From Symbiodinium kawagutii (Eukaryota; Sar; Dinophyceae; Suessiales; Symbiodiniaceae): a stretch of 64,000 bases of DNA. Shown in pieces: positions 32,272 through 44,150 of this stretch. The DNA is taken from positions 147,742-211,741 of the forward strand of contig VSDK01022113.1 of the NCBI GenBank assembly GCA_009767595.1, given 5' to 3'. Under the pieces are notes generated by a model. The model was not told the origin of the DNA and ran no database searches. It saw only the letters and a list, made by a program, of their open reading frames with translations. The position numbers were made by a program, and so were the translations under genes. Position 1 is the stretch's first letter; each line of letters starts with the position of its first letter.

Positions 32272-33123
32272 TTGCTGATATTCGCTGAACTCAGCGAATA
32301 CAACACGTTCACAGATAGAGATGATAGAGTTAGCGTAGAAGCTGCTCCCATAGAATCTCAGATCTTGATAGAGTTTCCGCTACAGATTGGTCAGGGATCG
32401 CTGAAGATATCGACCAAATCTGAAGGTCCATTGGTTGGCTCCACATGGCGCCGGTGCTTCAGGGCGGATATTCCGGGGCCAGGCATTCTTGGCATGGGAT
32501 CCTAGCGTGACCATCTGCAGTCAGGAAGAACTGTGTCACAATGTGGCTATGGGGCAAGCAGTTAACCAACCAATACTGGGGGATAATGACCAACCAATAA
32601 TAAGGAAAACAACGGCTGATGATAGGGAACCAGGGGTACAGGTGAACTGACCCACAGCCGTGTCACAATGTATGGAGGTCCCAGATTTGTCGCATGATGT
32701 TTGTGAGCGATCCGTGAAGAGCCACCTCAAGAGTGTTGCGAAGGAGTGTTAGAATGTTACACTCGAACATTTTGTTGATTCATGTCTTCTCAAAGTGCCT
32801 CAAGTTTATGAGGGTAGCTTATCCAGCACTTTCTTCTGTAAGATGTTGTAGTGATCACATCGGTACGAACGCATCGAGTATCTCAGATCAACAAGTCTCT
32901 TTTGCCAATTTCTCAACCCTCAGCTTTTCATGGCCTTCCCAAACGCGAACGCGCCCCTGACACCTCCACTGCTCCAGTGTGCTCCACACCTTCTCCTTCT
33001 CTGCATCTCAGGCCACCTCCTTCCAACGGAGGTGCTTCACAGTGGCCCTCCTGGGGTGCCAAGGACGCTCCGATTCCTCCGCAGATCTCGGGCCCGCAGC
33101 TGACAACGGGATCCTCAAACTGA
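32272..33123 (+). CDS. Probable exons of an unidentified gene with Pro/Ser-rich C-terminus
   Basis: Two segments. 32272-32505 is open with a balanced composition (FTDRDDRVSVEAAPIESQIL, FPLQIGQGSLKISTKSEGPL). 32924-33123 follows a strong acceptor (TTTCTCAACCCTCAG) and encodes LPKRERAPDTSTAP ... PPPSNGGASQWPSWGAKDAP, ending at TGA 33121. The second looks like the disordered C-terminal end of a protein. The miniature element at 32545-32659 would lie in the intervening intron. The join between the segments is not resolved, and they may belong to different genes. Confidence 0.35.
32545..32659 (+). mobile_element. Family B miniature element with 12-bp target-site duplication
   Basis: 115-bp body from GGCTATGGGGCAAGCAG to GACCCACAGCC, flanked on both sides by an exact GTGTCACAATGT (32533-32544 and 32660-32671). 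Terminal inverted repeats are about 13 bp (GGCTATGGGGCAA against GGCTGTGGGTCAG). The interior matches the consensus: GTTAACCAACCAATACTGGG, AATAATAAGGAAAACAACGG, GGGAACCAGGGGTACAGG. The flanking repeat shows that this is a real insertion. Its length is near the 9-11 bp of Mutator-type elements but not diagnostic. Confidence 0.88.
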
Positions 33124-35823
33124 TTTGGAGACGCGCATGACACTTTGAGCTAAGTTTAAACAGTGTCAATCAGTTGTCAAAGACTAACTCTAGCAACTAA
33201 TCATGATAAATCCGATTAATCATGACAATGAACCGTACATGGACTGATACACACGCGCTCTCACCGTGGCCCCAATATCAGCCGTCCAGGAGACGAATCA
33301 AGCCCCGAGATCTCCCTGGGACACCGCACAGGTGCCGTGGAGAGTAGAGTGCCGGAGTCCCCAACTCGTTGGTGTTGCTTCTGAAAATGAAGACTGGTTT
33401 GTAATGGTTTATAGTGGTTTATAGTGGTTGATAGTGGTTTATAGTGGTTGATAGTGGTTTATAACGGTTTATAGTGCTTGAGGATCTTGATTTCACAAAT
33501 TGATCTTGATATTTTTTGTCATTGTCAATCCTCATTTTCAACCCATGAACAGCTCAACATGTCAGTCAGGCTGCACAAACACACAAAAACACTTGCACAA
33601 ACACACTTGCACACACACTCACCCACAGCATGTGAACATGACGGAAAGCAGCAGTTGATCGATGACCTTTCCGCATTTGGCAATTCGAAGATGTCACTTC
33701 TGGTCATTGGACTAGCATTAATTGGTTCAAAGTCCAGAAGATTTGAGAAGATAGGGAAAGATGTAAGGAATAAATTGAGGAATTCATATGCTGCAAAGTA
33801 CCCTACCATTTCAGAGGCATGCCGGGTCTCCCAACTTCACAAGTACCTGTCATGCCGATGTGGCAGTCCAGGTAAGCATGAGCAGCGGCTGGGACTCGCC
33901 AGTGGTGTGAAACATGATCTCTGTGGCTGGCGTTAGCGGATACCGCGCTAGACATGGTACCTGGTAGGTCATCATCCCCTCTACAGAGCATTAGCCACTG
34001 TGCAGCATCAAACAACTCCCCAGTTTTCATTGTTGGCTGGTATCCCCTGTCATCAAACAAATTCCACAAGTATTGCCATGTATTGCCTATAGTTCAGGGT
34101 TGATAGTCAACTAACCATAGTAGTCTATAGATACTAGTTGATACTGCCGTTTAACAGTTGACAGTTGACAGTCAGTCAATATACCAACTAGTGTCAATAT
34201 CAACAGTCAGTCCATATTAGTCAATACATGTCAATACTATTAAATACTGCCAGTCAATAATTACCAGTAAATACTGCTAGTCGACAGTTAAATCTCAACC
34301 CTCAAGAAACCTTTGTTAACGTAATGATTGATATTTAACTTCTCTGTATTCATAGCTGCTATTAACCATGAATTCTATATCCATTAAATCTGCTGCTCGT
34401 TGATCGTTGATCCTTTCTCCCAGCAACTTCGGCAGGTGCAAAGACCACCCGTGCCGTCCCGACCCTCTCGGCCGCCGGGCCGAAGTCCATGGAGCTGAGC
34501 AGTCGGCGTTTCACGATCTCTTATGGTTGTTATGGTTGTTATGGTGGTAGTAGTAGTAGTAGTAGCAGCAATAATGATAGCAGTAGAAGTAGTATTAGTT
34601 CTTGTTGTTGTGGTGGTGAGCGGTTTGAAATCTCTCTCTCTCTCTCTCTATTTATGTATTCAAACTTCTCCACCATACCTGGGGATGATGATGCAATTGA
34701 TGACTACGTATTTTTTGGATGGGTTGTAACCAAGAGCAACTTGCTCACCTAGGTTGGCTTGTTTGACCCTCTGCATAAAGGAAAAGGAAAAGGATGGGTT
34801 GTAACCAGCAACCAGTTGTTGTTGTGGTTGTGGTTGTGGTTGGACAGCTGAAGAAACTACCATTCCCGAAAGAAGGTCGTTTTCATCATTTTGCGAGCTC
34901 TGTGTTACATATATAGTACTTGAAGTGATTTGGTTGGAGGTGTATGGTACCATACGGTACCAGAATGTCAGATCCCGTGCCCACGTTAATGCGATGAGTA
35001 CGTTCCAAGATTGCACAATCCAGTACGAACCCCAAGAACTGATTACAGTAAAACGGATTTACAAAGGGGTTGCATGGGATTAAATGGGATTGCATGGGAT
35101 TGCAAAGGATTGCACAAAGGCTTTGAGCATGGCTTAGCTGTTTCCTTTTGTGTCTTTCTTGTCAACAGCGTGTACATATGTGCCAGCATCACGAGCTGCA
35201 ATGCTAACGACAATGTGACAGCGAAGAAACAAATGCCAAAACAAACACATGGTTTGCGCTTGCGTTGCTCGTATGTAGAAGCCTTGCTTTCTGATCCTTG
35301 CTGCGATGATCTCATGAGGCGCTGTTGGCACCAGCCTCTGTCCTGTGTAACTTTGGGTTGTGCCTGGCTCAAGCTGATGCTGGTCAAGTGGATTCCAAGT
35401 TTTGGGAAGTCACGTGGATGTCATGGCGAGTTTCTGACACTGTGCTTGTCAAATGCTGTAGATGTCATTGCAAGTCCTGATTTTTCTACAACATGTAGTC
35501 CTGACGCCCTATTTCTTGGTGTCTTTCTTTGTGGTGTGGCATTTTACATATCGAAACCATGAAACACGGCATAGACCTTTCGGAACTTCCGAAAAAGGTG
35601 CTTGACCTTGCGCAATGCCGTCCCTGCGGGAGATCATGTTGAATCGCGCGAAAGAACCGGCCAAGGCGTGCCGTTTTTGTGATCAGCGTTGCCGGAGAGA
35701 GCCATAGTCCAAACATGTCCAGCTACTGGAGACGCTCCATGACGCTCCCAGGTTCATCCCATGGATCGGGTCTTTTCCTCAGTGAGCTGCATGGCATTGC
35801 GGCTCCAGCCACGGTTGTCCAAG
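33124..35823. other. Spacer with tandem and low-complexity sequence
   Basis: A 10-bp tandem at 33403-33473, AGTCAATA/CCAGTCAATA-type short repeats at 34160-34280, and (AGT)n/(TGG)n at 34525-34620. A 183-aa + ORF (35011-35562), Cys-rich, and a 152-aa + ORF (33478-33936) have no recognisable family and are not called. Confidence 0.5.
33403..33473. repeat. 10-bp tandem repeat
   Basis: About seven units of GGTTTATAGT with GGTTGATAGT variants. Confidence 0.9.
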
Positions 35824-35945
35824 GCCCCGCCAACTCCAGCGACCGCTCCGGACACCCCAAGGGCGGCCACACCGCAGGAGGGGACGCCGCAGCGGAATGG
35901 ATATGGACGCCCTCCACGGTGGGAGGCCCAGCGAGACCTTCCAAC
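35824..35945 (+). CDS. Pro/Arg-rich exon-like segment
   Basis: Following an AAG acceptor, the frame encodes APPTPATAPDTPRAATPQEG, then GYGRPPRWEAQRDLP, a disordered proline-rich composition. Both ends are uncertain and a second frame is also open. No family. Confidence 0.3.
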
Positions 35946-36059
35946 CTCAAGACTAATCATGACATGGTGCACGCTGGAAATCTCTATGCCAAGGCCCAAA
36001 GTGACCGGAGGACTATGATCAGTGAGTTGAGTAACTGGAACTTGCTCGAATAGCTGTGG

Positions 36060-39000
36060 CATTTCTGATAATTTTCCCATTTTGATAACTTTTTACGTGC
36101 AACTTTTGTTGCTCGGTGGTTAGGGAGAAAATCTGACCTTGCTGAAGGACAACAAGCCAGCCCTGGAAGTGCAGGGTCGTCAAAACCCAGGAGGCCATGG
36201 GATGCCATGCAATCGAGTTCTGATTTTGATTTGGCACCCCTTCGACCTAGGAAGGCAAAAAACTAGCAATAGTCACTATATCGCTATATTTGGTCATGTA
36301 ACTTTTGGGCACTCAAAGCTTCATTTTCTCCACGTTTTACTCAGCACGGCCACTCCTTTAGGGAGGGACGGGTGCCTCAACCAGCCGACGAGGCTAAGCG
36401 AGGAGCGACGACCAAAACCAAGAGACCCTGCAACGCCTCAAAGAGGCTGGGGAGGTGGTTTGGTTGTTTGGCGACTGATGGCAACTGTCCATGGTGTACC
36501 CGCGCAGCGTACCCCCAAACCAGTGCTTCCCAAACGAAATGCGCTGATCATTTTAGAATGCTTGGGGGAATAAGTGTTCCTGAACTTACAACCTTCCCCT
36601 GTGAGTGTTTTTTCTGTTACGTTTTACTGCTGCATTTTGTGGTGACATATCTGCTGAAAGGGCGGGCGCCGAGCGAGCCGCCACGAGGCGCCAGTTTCAA
36701 GTTGTGTTTCAACACATGGCATCGTGGGGAATTGCATTCTGATCATGTCAGCTCTCAGAGGTCTGGGGCTCGTTTTGGGGTCAGAATGATATGATACATG
36801 ATGCACACATGTACATACATGGATTATGTGATTATGATGATTTTGTTTAACCCATTGTGGGATATCCACATTGAGGGAACCAATTGTTTTGGCTCTTGGT
36901 GAAATCGATGATGGTAAACTCCCATTCCTGGGACCTGGTGCAGCTTCGGTACCTCTGATTCACCGTCAGATTTCGTGCATTGTGAACTGTTCGGAATGAA
37001 GCAGCTGCATTCTGAATGGATCAAAGATGATCAAGGATGCTGTTAATTTTGGGAATGCTATGTTTTTGGGCACTGACATCAAGAGGCCGATCAGAGGACG
37101 AGGATGGAACACCTGACGGTCGAAAAGCAGAAGGTTGGGACGTGTGTGTTTGCGTTTGAGTCAAAACTCTCAACTTCAGGCAATGGTTGGTTTCCTGTCA
37201 CACACACACAGGGACACATATGTATACATCCAATGTATACATTGTATACATGTGTTTTTTTCGTGCCTTACACTGCAATGATACCCATGCTACCCTAAAA
37301 TGGAGGCAAACAATCAATTTGATGGCAGCCAGGTGCTAATCCTCGCGCAAAGGCTGGCACTCACCAGGGACAGTGACAGCAAAAATGCAATGGCTTAGCC
37401 CTGCCACTAGGGAATATGGATCTTGTCAGATCTTATCAGACTGCATCAGATTCAATCAGGAAGTTGAGTCAAAAGACGACTAATTTTGGGCACTTTGGAA
37501 ACTTCGAGGCTAGATCGCTTTCGGCCAACCGCGCTCCTGACAAAATCCGAATAGGCGCGCTGCCATGGCAGGAGCTGCACTGCTGGATTCACCGCTGCTA
37601 GTGCTCTGGGTCCTCAAACATATCATAGTTGGTCCTCGTTGCTTCAATCAATCAAAAGTGTCGCTGTTTTGCTACTAGGAATGAATCTTCTGTGAGGTAA
37701 TTGTTTACATGATTTGTTTTGATTAGCTGAGACTCTGATGCGAGCTATCACTATTTTTTTTGCTACTGCAGTTATTTCTATGAGTCACTATTAGTAGATT
37801 TTAGTTGCACAGAACAGTGATAAGAGCCACTACAGCATTTAGCAGCTGTTGGTGACTGTGCTGCTGGTTACTGTCAGGTGATGCAGCGCCTCCCATCGAC
37901 CGGAAGGGGATTGGAAAGGCTGTGGGGCTCTTTCAGCTGCCGAGCATTTTCTCATGTCGTGGCCAGGATGTTGGGTACATCGGAAATCTACCCAAACTCC
38001 CAAACGCGTGTACATGGGAGCACCATTGACGAAATATCATTTCTAGGAAAGACTGTATAAGTCAGTTTAGAAACTAAATGAAAACTTGAACATGTCAATT
38101 AAAGAGGTGAAAATTTGCTTGGTTTTTATAACTGGGGGGCCTTTTATCAAGCAACCAGGGAACACAACCGATACACCCACCGCTGGGATTCAACACATTC
38201 TATATGGATACCTACCCTTCCAGTTAGCCCTGTAGTAGGCAACCAGGAAAGCCTAAGTATGGGGATGACGAACAGAGCTGTCTTCCAGTTGCTCTGGTCT
38301 TCCAGTGGCGCACGGATGATGGGCCGGGCTTTGTCAAGCTGGGGGATGATCAACCTGCAATTTGTCAAGAAAGACCTCATTTTGAAGAGTGCAAAGTTGG
38401 GTCATACCCCATTTGTATTTCGTTTCTCAAGCATCCGTAATCGTTCAGAATTGTGTACTTCATATTGTTTCAGATTGACAAATCATGAATGATTACTAAT
38501 GATTACTGGTTAATGCTGTTGACACCATAATTGTCTACCACCAGCATTGAATGATGACTAATGTTGGTCAATGCTTACTGGTGTTTGGTCATGGTGTTCT
38601 TCTGAGACCTGGTACACCACGGCACTGTGCCATGATTCGGAATCTGAAATCCACATCGGCATGTCACCATGAGAACCTCTTCGCATCCGCTTCCTGCTCT
38701 CCTCTGGTTGACCCTTCTTCAGCTTCAGAATGGTTCAACCAGCTAGTTTTAGTTGGTTTATTGGGCCTAGAACATGTTCCTGGCCTCCTTGACCAGGGAC
38801 GCCAGGGACCAGACTGAGAGCTTGGCATAGAAACAAACAATGCCAGGTCAATCTTTTGAGGGAAGCGGTCAGCAAACCTAGAACATCCCAAAGCCATACG
38901 TCTCAACCAGAAGAAAAAAAGAGACAAGTAGAACAGATGGAGCCTATCACAACCGTCACTAGTCAGTGCATTTTGGTCAGGTGCCAGCATATTTGAAAAA

Positions 39001-39190
39001 GAGGCAAGAGGAGATGGCAGAGGACGGATCCACCTTTGAAGACAAAGACAGTCGGTGATAGTTGCTGGGAAGTATTTAGTGATTCATACAGTACTCTGCA
39101 AGTGGTAGGATGGCTGGAACCTTGAAGGGCCTGGGTCGATTTGTATCATGTTTCGTTCGTGTTGACGTTAGCATTTTCCTGGCTTTGCGC
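36060..39190. other. Unassigned region
   Basis: A + frame at 36372-36570 has a Cys cluster (GCLATDGNCPWCTRAAYP) that could be a zinc-binding exon. Other ORFs look random. GTATACAT runs lie at 37215-37250. No gene called. Confidence 0.45.
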
Positions 39191-39191
39191 C

Positions 39192-39554
39192 AAAACCAAG
39201 GAGAAGCGCAGAGCAGCGCGCCCGATTTCTCCGCAACCCCCGCCAGAGCCTTCAGATGCAGTTTAGGGATGAGGAATTTTGAGGATATGTTTGTGAGCAA
39301 CATTGGTCCACTTATTTCATACAAAAAAATCAGTAGCTTCCGGAGGTTCATCTGTGGCAGCTCGTTTGGTCCTCCATATTTGTGCCGTGTTGAAGCCCAG
39401 GAGTGACCGGATCCCTCGACCAAGGTCTGGATACAGAAAGGTCGAAGAGACTGAGCGACAAGATACATTGGACGTGCTGAGGCCAGCGGTGGGAGATGCA
39501 CAGGTTCCAACAGAGGCAACTAAAAATGCCAAGCCAGAGAGCTTTTTTTCATAG
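39192..39554 (+). CDS. Probable C-terminal exons of an unidentified gene
   Basis: 39192-39260 encodes a basic, proline-rich stretch (KTKEKRRAARPISPQPPPEP) ending at a GTTTA donor. From about 39390 a second frame encodes LKPRSDRIPRPRSGYRKVEE and DVLRPAVGDAQVPTEATKNA to TGA 39552. The composition is strongly polar. The frame change between the segments implies an intron. No family recognised. Confidence 0.35.
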
Positions 39555-42171
39555 TAAACCAAGCGTATTACCACAGGTTGTGAAATGTTGTGAATACAGA
39601 TTGAGAGAAGCTATCACACATTCAAAATCAATGTGATAATCCCTGTTTACCTGTTAAATCATGTAACATCACTGCAAACAATATGTAGGTCGCTGTTCTT
39701 CATTTGTTTTCAGTGTACGAAACTGGACAACTTAGCCTTAAGATGTTGTGCCAATGACGTGCCTTTGAGATATACGCGAAAAAACATGAACAAGCAAACC
39801 GCCACAGCCCCTTGTGTTCAATGTAATTGACAACCGATCTGACCAATGCCTGGCAACACGATCGTGATACTCATACCACATTTCATTTTCCATACTCTGT
39901 TTTGCTGGAACACACGGGTCACCACTGACTGTTCTTTGCCGCATGCCCCTTTGGTTTGCAAACAACATGTTTTGGTTGCTAGTGCCTGGTTTCAAGGAGT
40001 GTTCCGGAGAGGAAAGCGTATACGTTTCAGAGGGAAATGGGAAATATCACAAGGTTTGAGGTAGGTTCCTGAGAGACGAGAACAACTCTACTGCAAAGAA
40101 AGGAGGGGACACGATTAGATTGAGAGAATCGATTAGTTTTATCCCTTCGGTATCCTTTGGTTTGTTTTCCTGCGTGCCAGTTATTTACAATGTCGACTCT
40201 AGCAGGAGCTGCTAGCAATAGCAGTTCAACTCTGGGAGTGGAAACAATCTGGTTGCTGCAGATGGAGATTGTCGAGGTGCATCCCAACGAAAGCCAACAT
40301 TTTTTGTCACATTTAACTTGTAACTTCACTTCATTTCGCATAATTCTACCCCATCACCATGCATGTGCATGCATTTCTTGGAAAAAATTGTTCCAGGGCC
40401 TAGACCAGCTTGAGGGGAAACTGACAAGTTGCATCAAGTGACTATGTACTTTCAACGTGGATGCTGCACTTTGATGAATTGCAGACCCACCGAACAACAT
40501 CGTGGATCTCTATTGTTTTAGGGTACGCCAGCATCAAAACCTAGGGGCTTGCAGCATTGTACGCTTGTCTTCATCGTGTGCTTCATTCAGTATGCGTTGT
40601 TTGTATGAGTAGGAATCAAAAGGGATCATGAGAGTTGATCATGATAATGATCATGATAATAGTAAAAAATGCTGAAATGAGTGATCAAATAGGTATGTGT
40701 ATTCTTGATATACAATGCTTTTAATCGACCAAACTTTTCCAACATGTCCAGTTTTTTGAGAAAGTTTTGAAACTTTCTAGATCTTTTCACCGTTTTCTTC
40801 GCATATTAATCTTGCACTTTGTATTCCGTTTCTTAGATCTTTTGAAAATTCGTTAGCACGGATTGTCATTTGTTCAACGTTTTGTTTTTCAAACAGATTA
40901 ACATCTTTCTGTTTCACATTGATTTTGAAAACATATTTTTGGTCCACAATTTTGCCAGCCTCCCATGGCTCATATTGCCCTTAAGCTTTTTGTATTCTCC
41001 TTTTTCAAAGGACACCAAAAGTTAAGGGGCAGTTTCAATGTTTCCTGAAATGCGGGTGCGCCCAAATGCTTTGTTTGGCCACAATGATTTCGATTGGTTT
41101 TTACTGGTAGCTCAGTCATGGATCTGGCAGATATCTATGGACTGATCTCCACTCGTAAACGTTTTAGCAGGCTACGAAAGGAGGAAATTGAAAGGGCGCA
41201 GCGAAGCCTTCCTTTCAAGATAGAGACGGTGGGCCAAAAGCAACGGGAGAAGGCGGGGCATGGCGGGGCATGGTGGGGCCCCTTGCCTGAGAGACTTGCT
41301 GCGGTGTAAGATGATGTTCTCCTAGCATAGGGGTTGGAATTGCAGCTAGAGAATGGGTGAGGTCGACCTCTGTAGAAACCTCTCCTGGAGCAGGTTTTTC
41401 TACGCACACATGCCCCTGGTCCTGTCATTTTCTAAGAAGCTGCGTTCTAGCTACTTTTTGTATGTTTTAACATGCTTCGAGTTGTCATTTTCTAGCCATG
41501 GATCTTTGGCATGATCAGTCGAGGTTATGATACATGAAATGTCATTCTCTAGCCATTGGGCATTTTCGATGACATGATCGTAGAAAATGCCAGTTGCATT
41601 TTGTAGCGGTGAGCTATTTCGATAGTGAAAATGTTGTCGGTTTTTCCCTGACGTGTCAGAAGGAGTTGTCAACAAGCCGTGTCGGAGCCTGCTTGGCTTG
41701 GGCCCTGGCTGTGGTTGAGGGATGTTAAGGGTATTTAGTCTAGCAATATTGTAAATGAATAGATTTGTTGCAAAGGCTCTGAGCGGGGGAGAAATATCTC
41801 TCAACATGCGTCCCCTTAGCATAGCTGGCCGGGAGTCCAACAGTGAGAGGACTTGCGCTGAGCTCAATGCTTCGGCTCTCGATCTGTTGAGTTCCCGAGC
41901 CTTTTTCTGAGTTGAACATTTTCTCCCACACCAGAGCCTTGGAGCTTTGAGATCTTCATAGTGCGGGATATAAATCATGAGCACAATAAGAAAGGGGCTG
42001 GAGGCACAGTGGGAGACAAAGGAGTGGGAGACAAATGGAGGGAGACAAATGGAGGGAGACAAATGGTGAACAGAAGTGGAGATGAACCAGCATGAAAGAA
42101 ATTGAAATAAATGATTCGGCACGAAAATACAAAAATGGATGTGTCAACTAGTGTCAATAAGCTTGAATTTG
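39555..42171. other. Unassigned region
   Basis: AT-rich with no family motif. The motif CATTTTCTAG begins to recur at 41425-41570. A 223-aa minus ORF (41451-42122) spans low-complexity GGGAGACAAATGGA repeats at 42010-42070 and is not supported. Confidence 0.5.
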
Positions 42172-43345
42172 TGTCAAGTCACGTCATTTAGTGTCTTCTA
42201 TGTTTTTGTTGCAGTATGAAATTAAGCGCAGCAATCCTTAACTTTAGCAACTACAGTGTACCTAGGGTTTGCCCATCCAAATCATGCAACCCTACAGCAT
42301 GATGATGCCGTCTCCCATCATTACAAAATGCATTTTTGGCCCAGCTATTGCATGCAGGTTCAATGCCCGTCACTTAAACATGGTGTACGGTATCCGTGTC
42401 GATGAATGTCAATTAGTGATCTTTAGGGGCAATCATGGGCAATTTGTGCAATTTAGTGTCAATTAGTGTCATTTACTGGCAATCAGTGTCGATCACTGAT
42501 ATTTGTTGGCAATTAGTGCAATCTAGTGTCAACTAATGTTATTTAGTGCCAGTTTCTGTCGATTAATGACATTTAATGGCAATTCATGCAATTCGCAAAT
42601 TTACTGTCAACTAGGATCAACTAGCTTCAATTTGTGTCAATTCACGTCATTTAGTGTCTTCAGTCGCAAGGTAAGCTTAAGCGCAACAATCCAGCTATAG
42701 CAACTACAGTGTACCCAAGGTCTGCTCATCCGGTTGATGCGTGCTACAAAATTATGAGGCCGCCTCACTTCACTACAAAATGCATTTCGTACCCAGCTAT
42801 CACATGAAAATCCAGCCCTTTTCATTCAAACATGGTCCATGGTGCGCAATATTTGTGTCAGTTGCGGTCTGGGGTCACACATATAGTGTCAGTTAGTGTC
42901 GATGAGTCTTTTTTAGTGGCATTTTTTGCAATTGGTGCAATTTAGTGTCAATTTACAGAATGTCATTTGGTTTTAATTAGTGTCGCTAAGTGTTTTGCAG
43001 TGGCAATTGATGCAATTAGTCAGTTTAGTCTCAATTAGTGTGAATTCGTCTCATTTATACAGTGTCTTATGTATTCAAGCTGGCCAAATATCTACAAGGT
43101 GGGCCCCTCTAGTTATAACTTGGTTTTGAAGGCCATTTAAGTGCAGATATATATATATATATATATCTACCGTAACTGGTAGTTACCCTAGTTGTAAACC
43201 AACTTATAGCTGGTTAGGGGCCCACATTGTAGGTATATCAATTTGAGTTTAACAAAGGTCAGCCCATCCAATGATTGCCCGCTAGAAAATGATGAGGCCG
43301 CTTCATTTCACTACAAAATGCATTTCAGTGCAAACTGTTCGGTCG
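42172..43345. repeat. Higher-order tandem array (~460-bp units built of GTGTCAATTAGT motifs)
   Basis: The segment from GTCATTTAGTGTCTTC through TTAAGCGCA and GCAACTACAGTGTACC to CTACAAAATGCATTT occurs at about 42182-42340 and again at about 42643-42795, a period near 461 bp. A third, partial unit (CCCATCCAATGATTGCCCGC, CACTACAAAATGCATTTC) lies near 43262-43325. Between these landmarks every unit is filled with irregular ATTTAGTGTCAATTAGTGTC submotifs. No coding capacity. Confidence 0.85.
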
Positions 43346-43845
43346 TCAACAGTCTCGGGAGTCTTGGAGTCTTGAAAGCCTTGNNNNNNNNNNNNNNNNN
43401 NNNNNNNNNNNNNNNNNNNNNNNNNNNNNNNNNNNNNNNNNNNNNNNTGTAAATGCTTGGAGCCTTGAACTTTTGAAAGTTTTGGAGTCTTGAAAGCCTT
43501 GATCTACGGAAATGGTTTTGAAAGTTTTGGAGTCTTGAAAGCCTTGATCTACGGAAATGGTTTTGAAAGTTTTGGAGTCTTGAAAGTCTTGGTCTTGGAG
43601 TCTTGAAAGTCTTGAGCTATGTAAATCCTTGGAGCTTTCAACTTTTGAAAGTTTGGAGTCTGGAAAATCTTGGAGTCTTGAAAGTCTTGATCTATGGAAA
43701 TCCCTTTAGCCTTGAACTTTTGGAAGTCTTGGAGTCTTGAAAGTCTTTGTTTACGTAAAGCCTTGGAGCCTTGAACTTTTGAAAGTCTTGGAGTCTTGAA
43801 AGTCTTCAAGTCTTGAAGGTCTTGATATATGTGCAGCCCTGGATG
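43346..43845. repeat. Tandem array of TTGGAGTCTTGAAAGTCTTG units, containing an assembly gap
   Basis: Repeats of GGAGTCTTGAAAG(T/C)CTTG separated by GATCTAYGGAAATGG or GTAAAT..TTGGAGCCTTGAAC, roughly 45-75 bp per compound unit. The 64 N at 43384-43447 lie inside the array, consistent with collapse during assembly. The minus-strand ORF at 43549-43875 (Leu/Lys/Phe-rich) is a translation of the repeat. Confidence 0.88.
43384..43447. other. Assembly gap (64 N)
   Basis: Run of N within the tandem array. Confidence 1.
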
Positions 43846-43846
43846 G

Positions 43847-44150
43847 TCTACGATATCCGTGTCGATGAATGCCATTTAGTGTCATTTGATGTCAACTATA
43901 TAGTGATCTTCAGGGGCAATTATGGGCAATTTGTGCAATTTAGTGTCAATTATATAGTGTCATTTACTGGCAATCAGTGTCGATCACTGATATTTGTTGG
44001 CAATTAGTGCAATCTAGTGTCAACTAATGTTATTTAGTGCCAGTTTCTGTCGATTAATGACATTTAATGGCAATTCATGCAATTCGCAAATTTACTGTCA
44101 ACTAGGATCAACTAGCTTCAATTTGTGTCAATTCACGTCATTTAGTGTGA
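43847..44150. repeat. Duplicated copy of part of the higher-order array
   Basis: Matches 42393-42656 almost base for base in long stretches: TATCCGTGTCGATGAATG near the start, AATTTACTGTCAACTAGGAT near the end. There are two insertions containing TATATAGTG. The CTTGAAAG array is therefore sandwiched inside the older array. Confidence 0.85.

Noticed and set aside
35011-35562. 183-aa + ORF
   Set aside because: Cys-rich, but no family motif, no clear splice signals and an overlapping minus ORF.
41451-42122. 223-aa minus-strand ORF
   Set aside because: No motif, strange composition, and it spans GGGAGACAAATGGA tandem units; a chance ORF.
43549-43875. 108-aa minus-strand ORF rich in Leu/Lys/Phe
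   Set aside because: It is the translation of the CTTGAAAGTCTTGGAGT tandem array.
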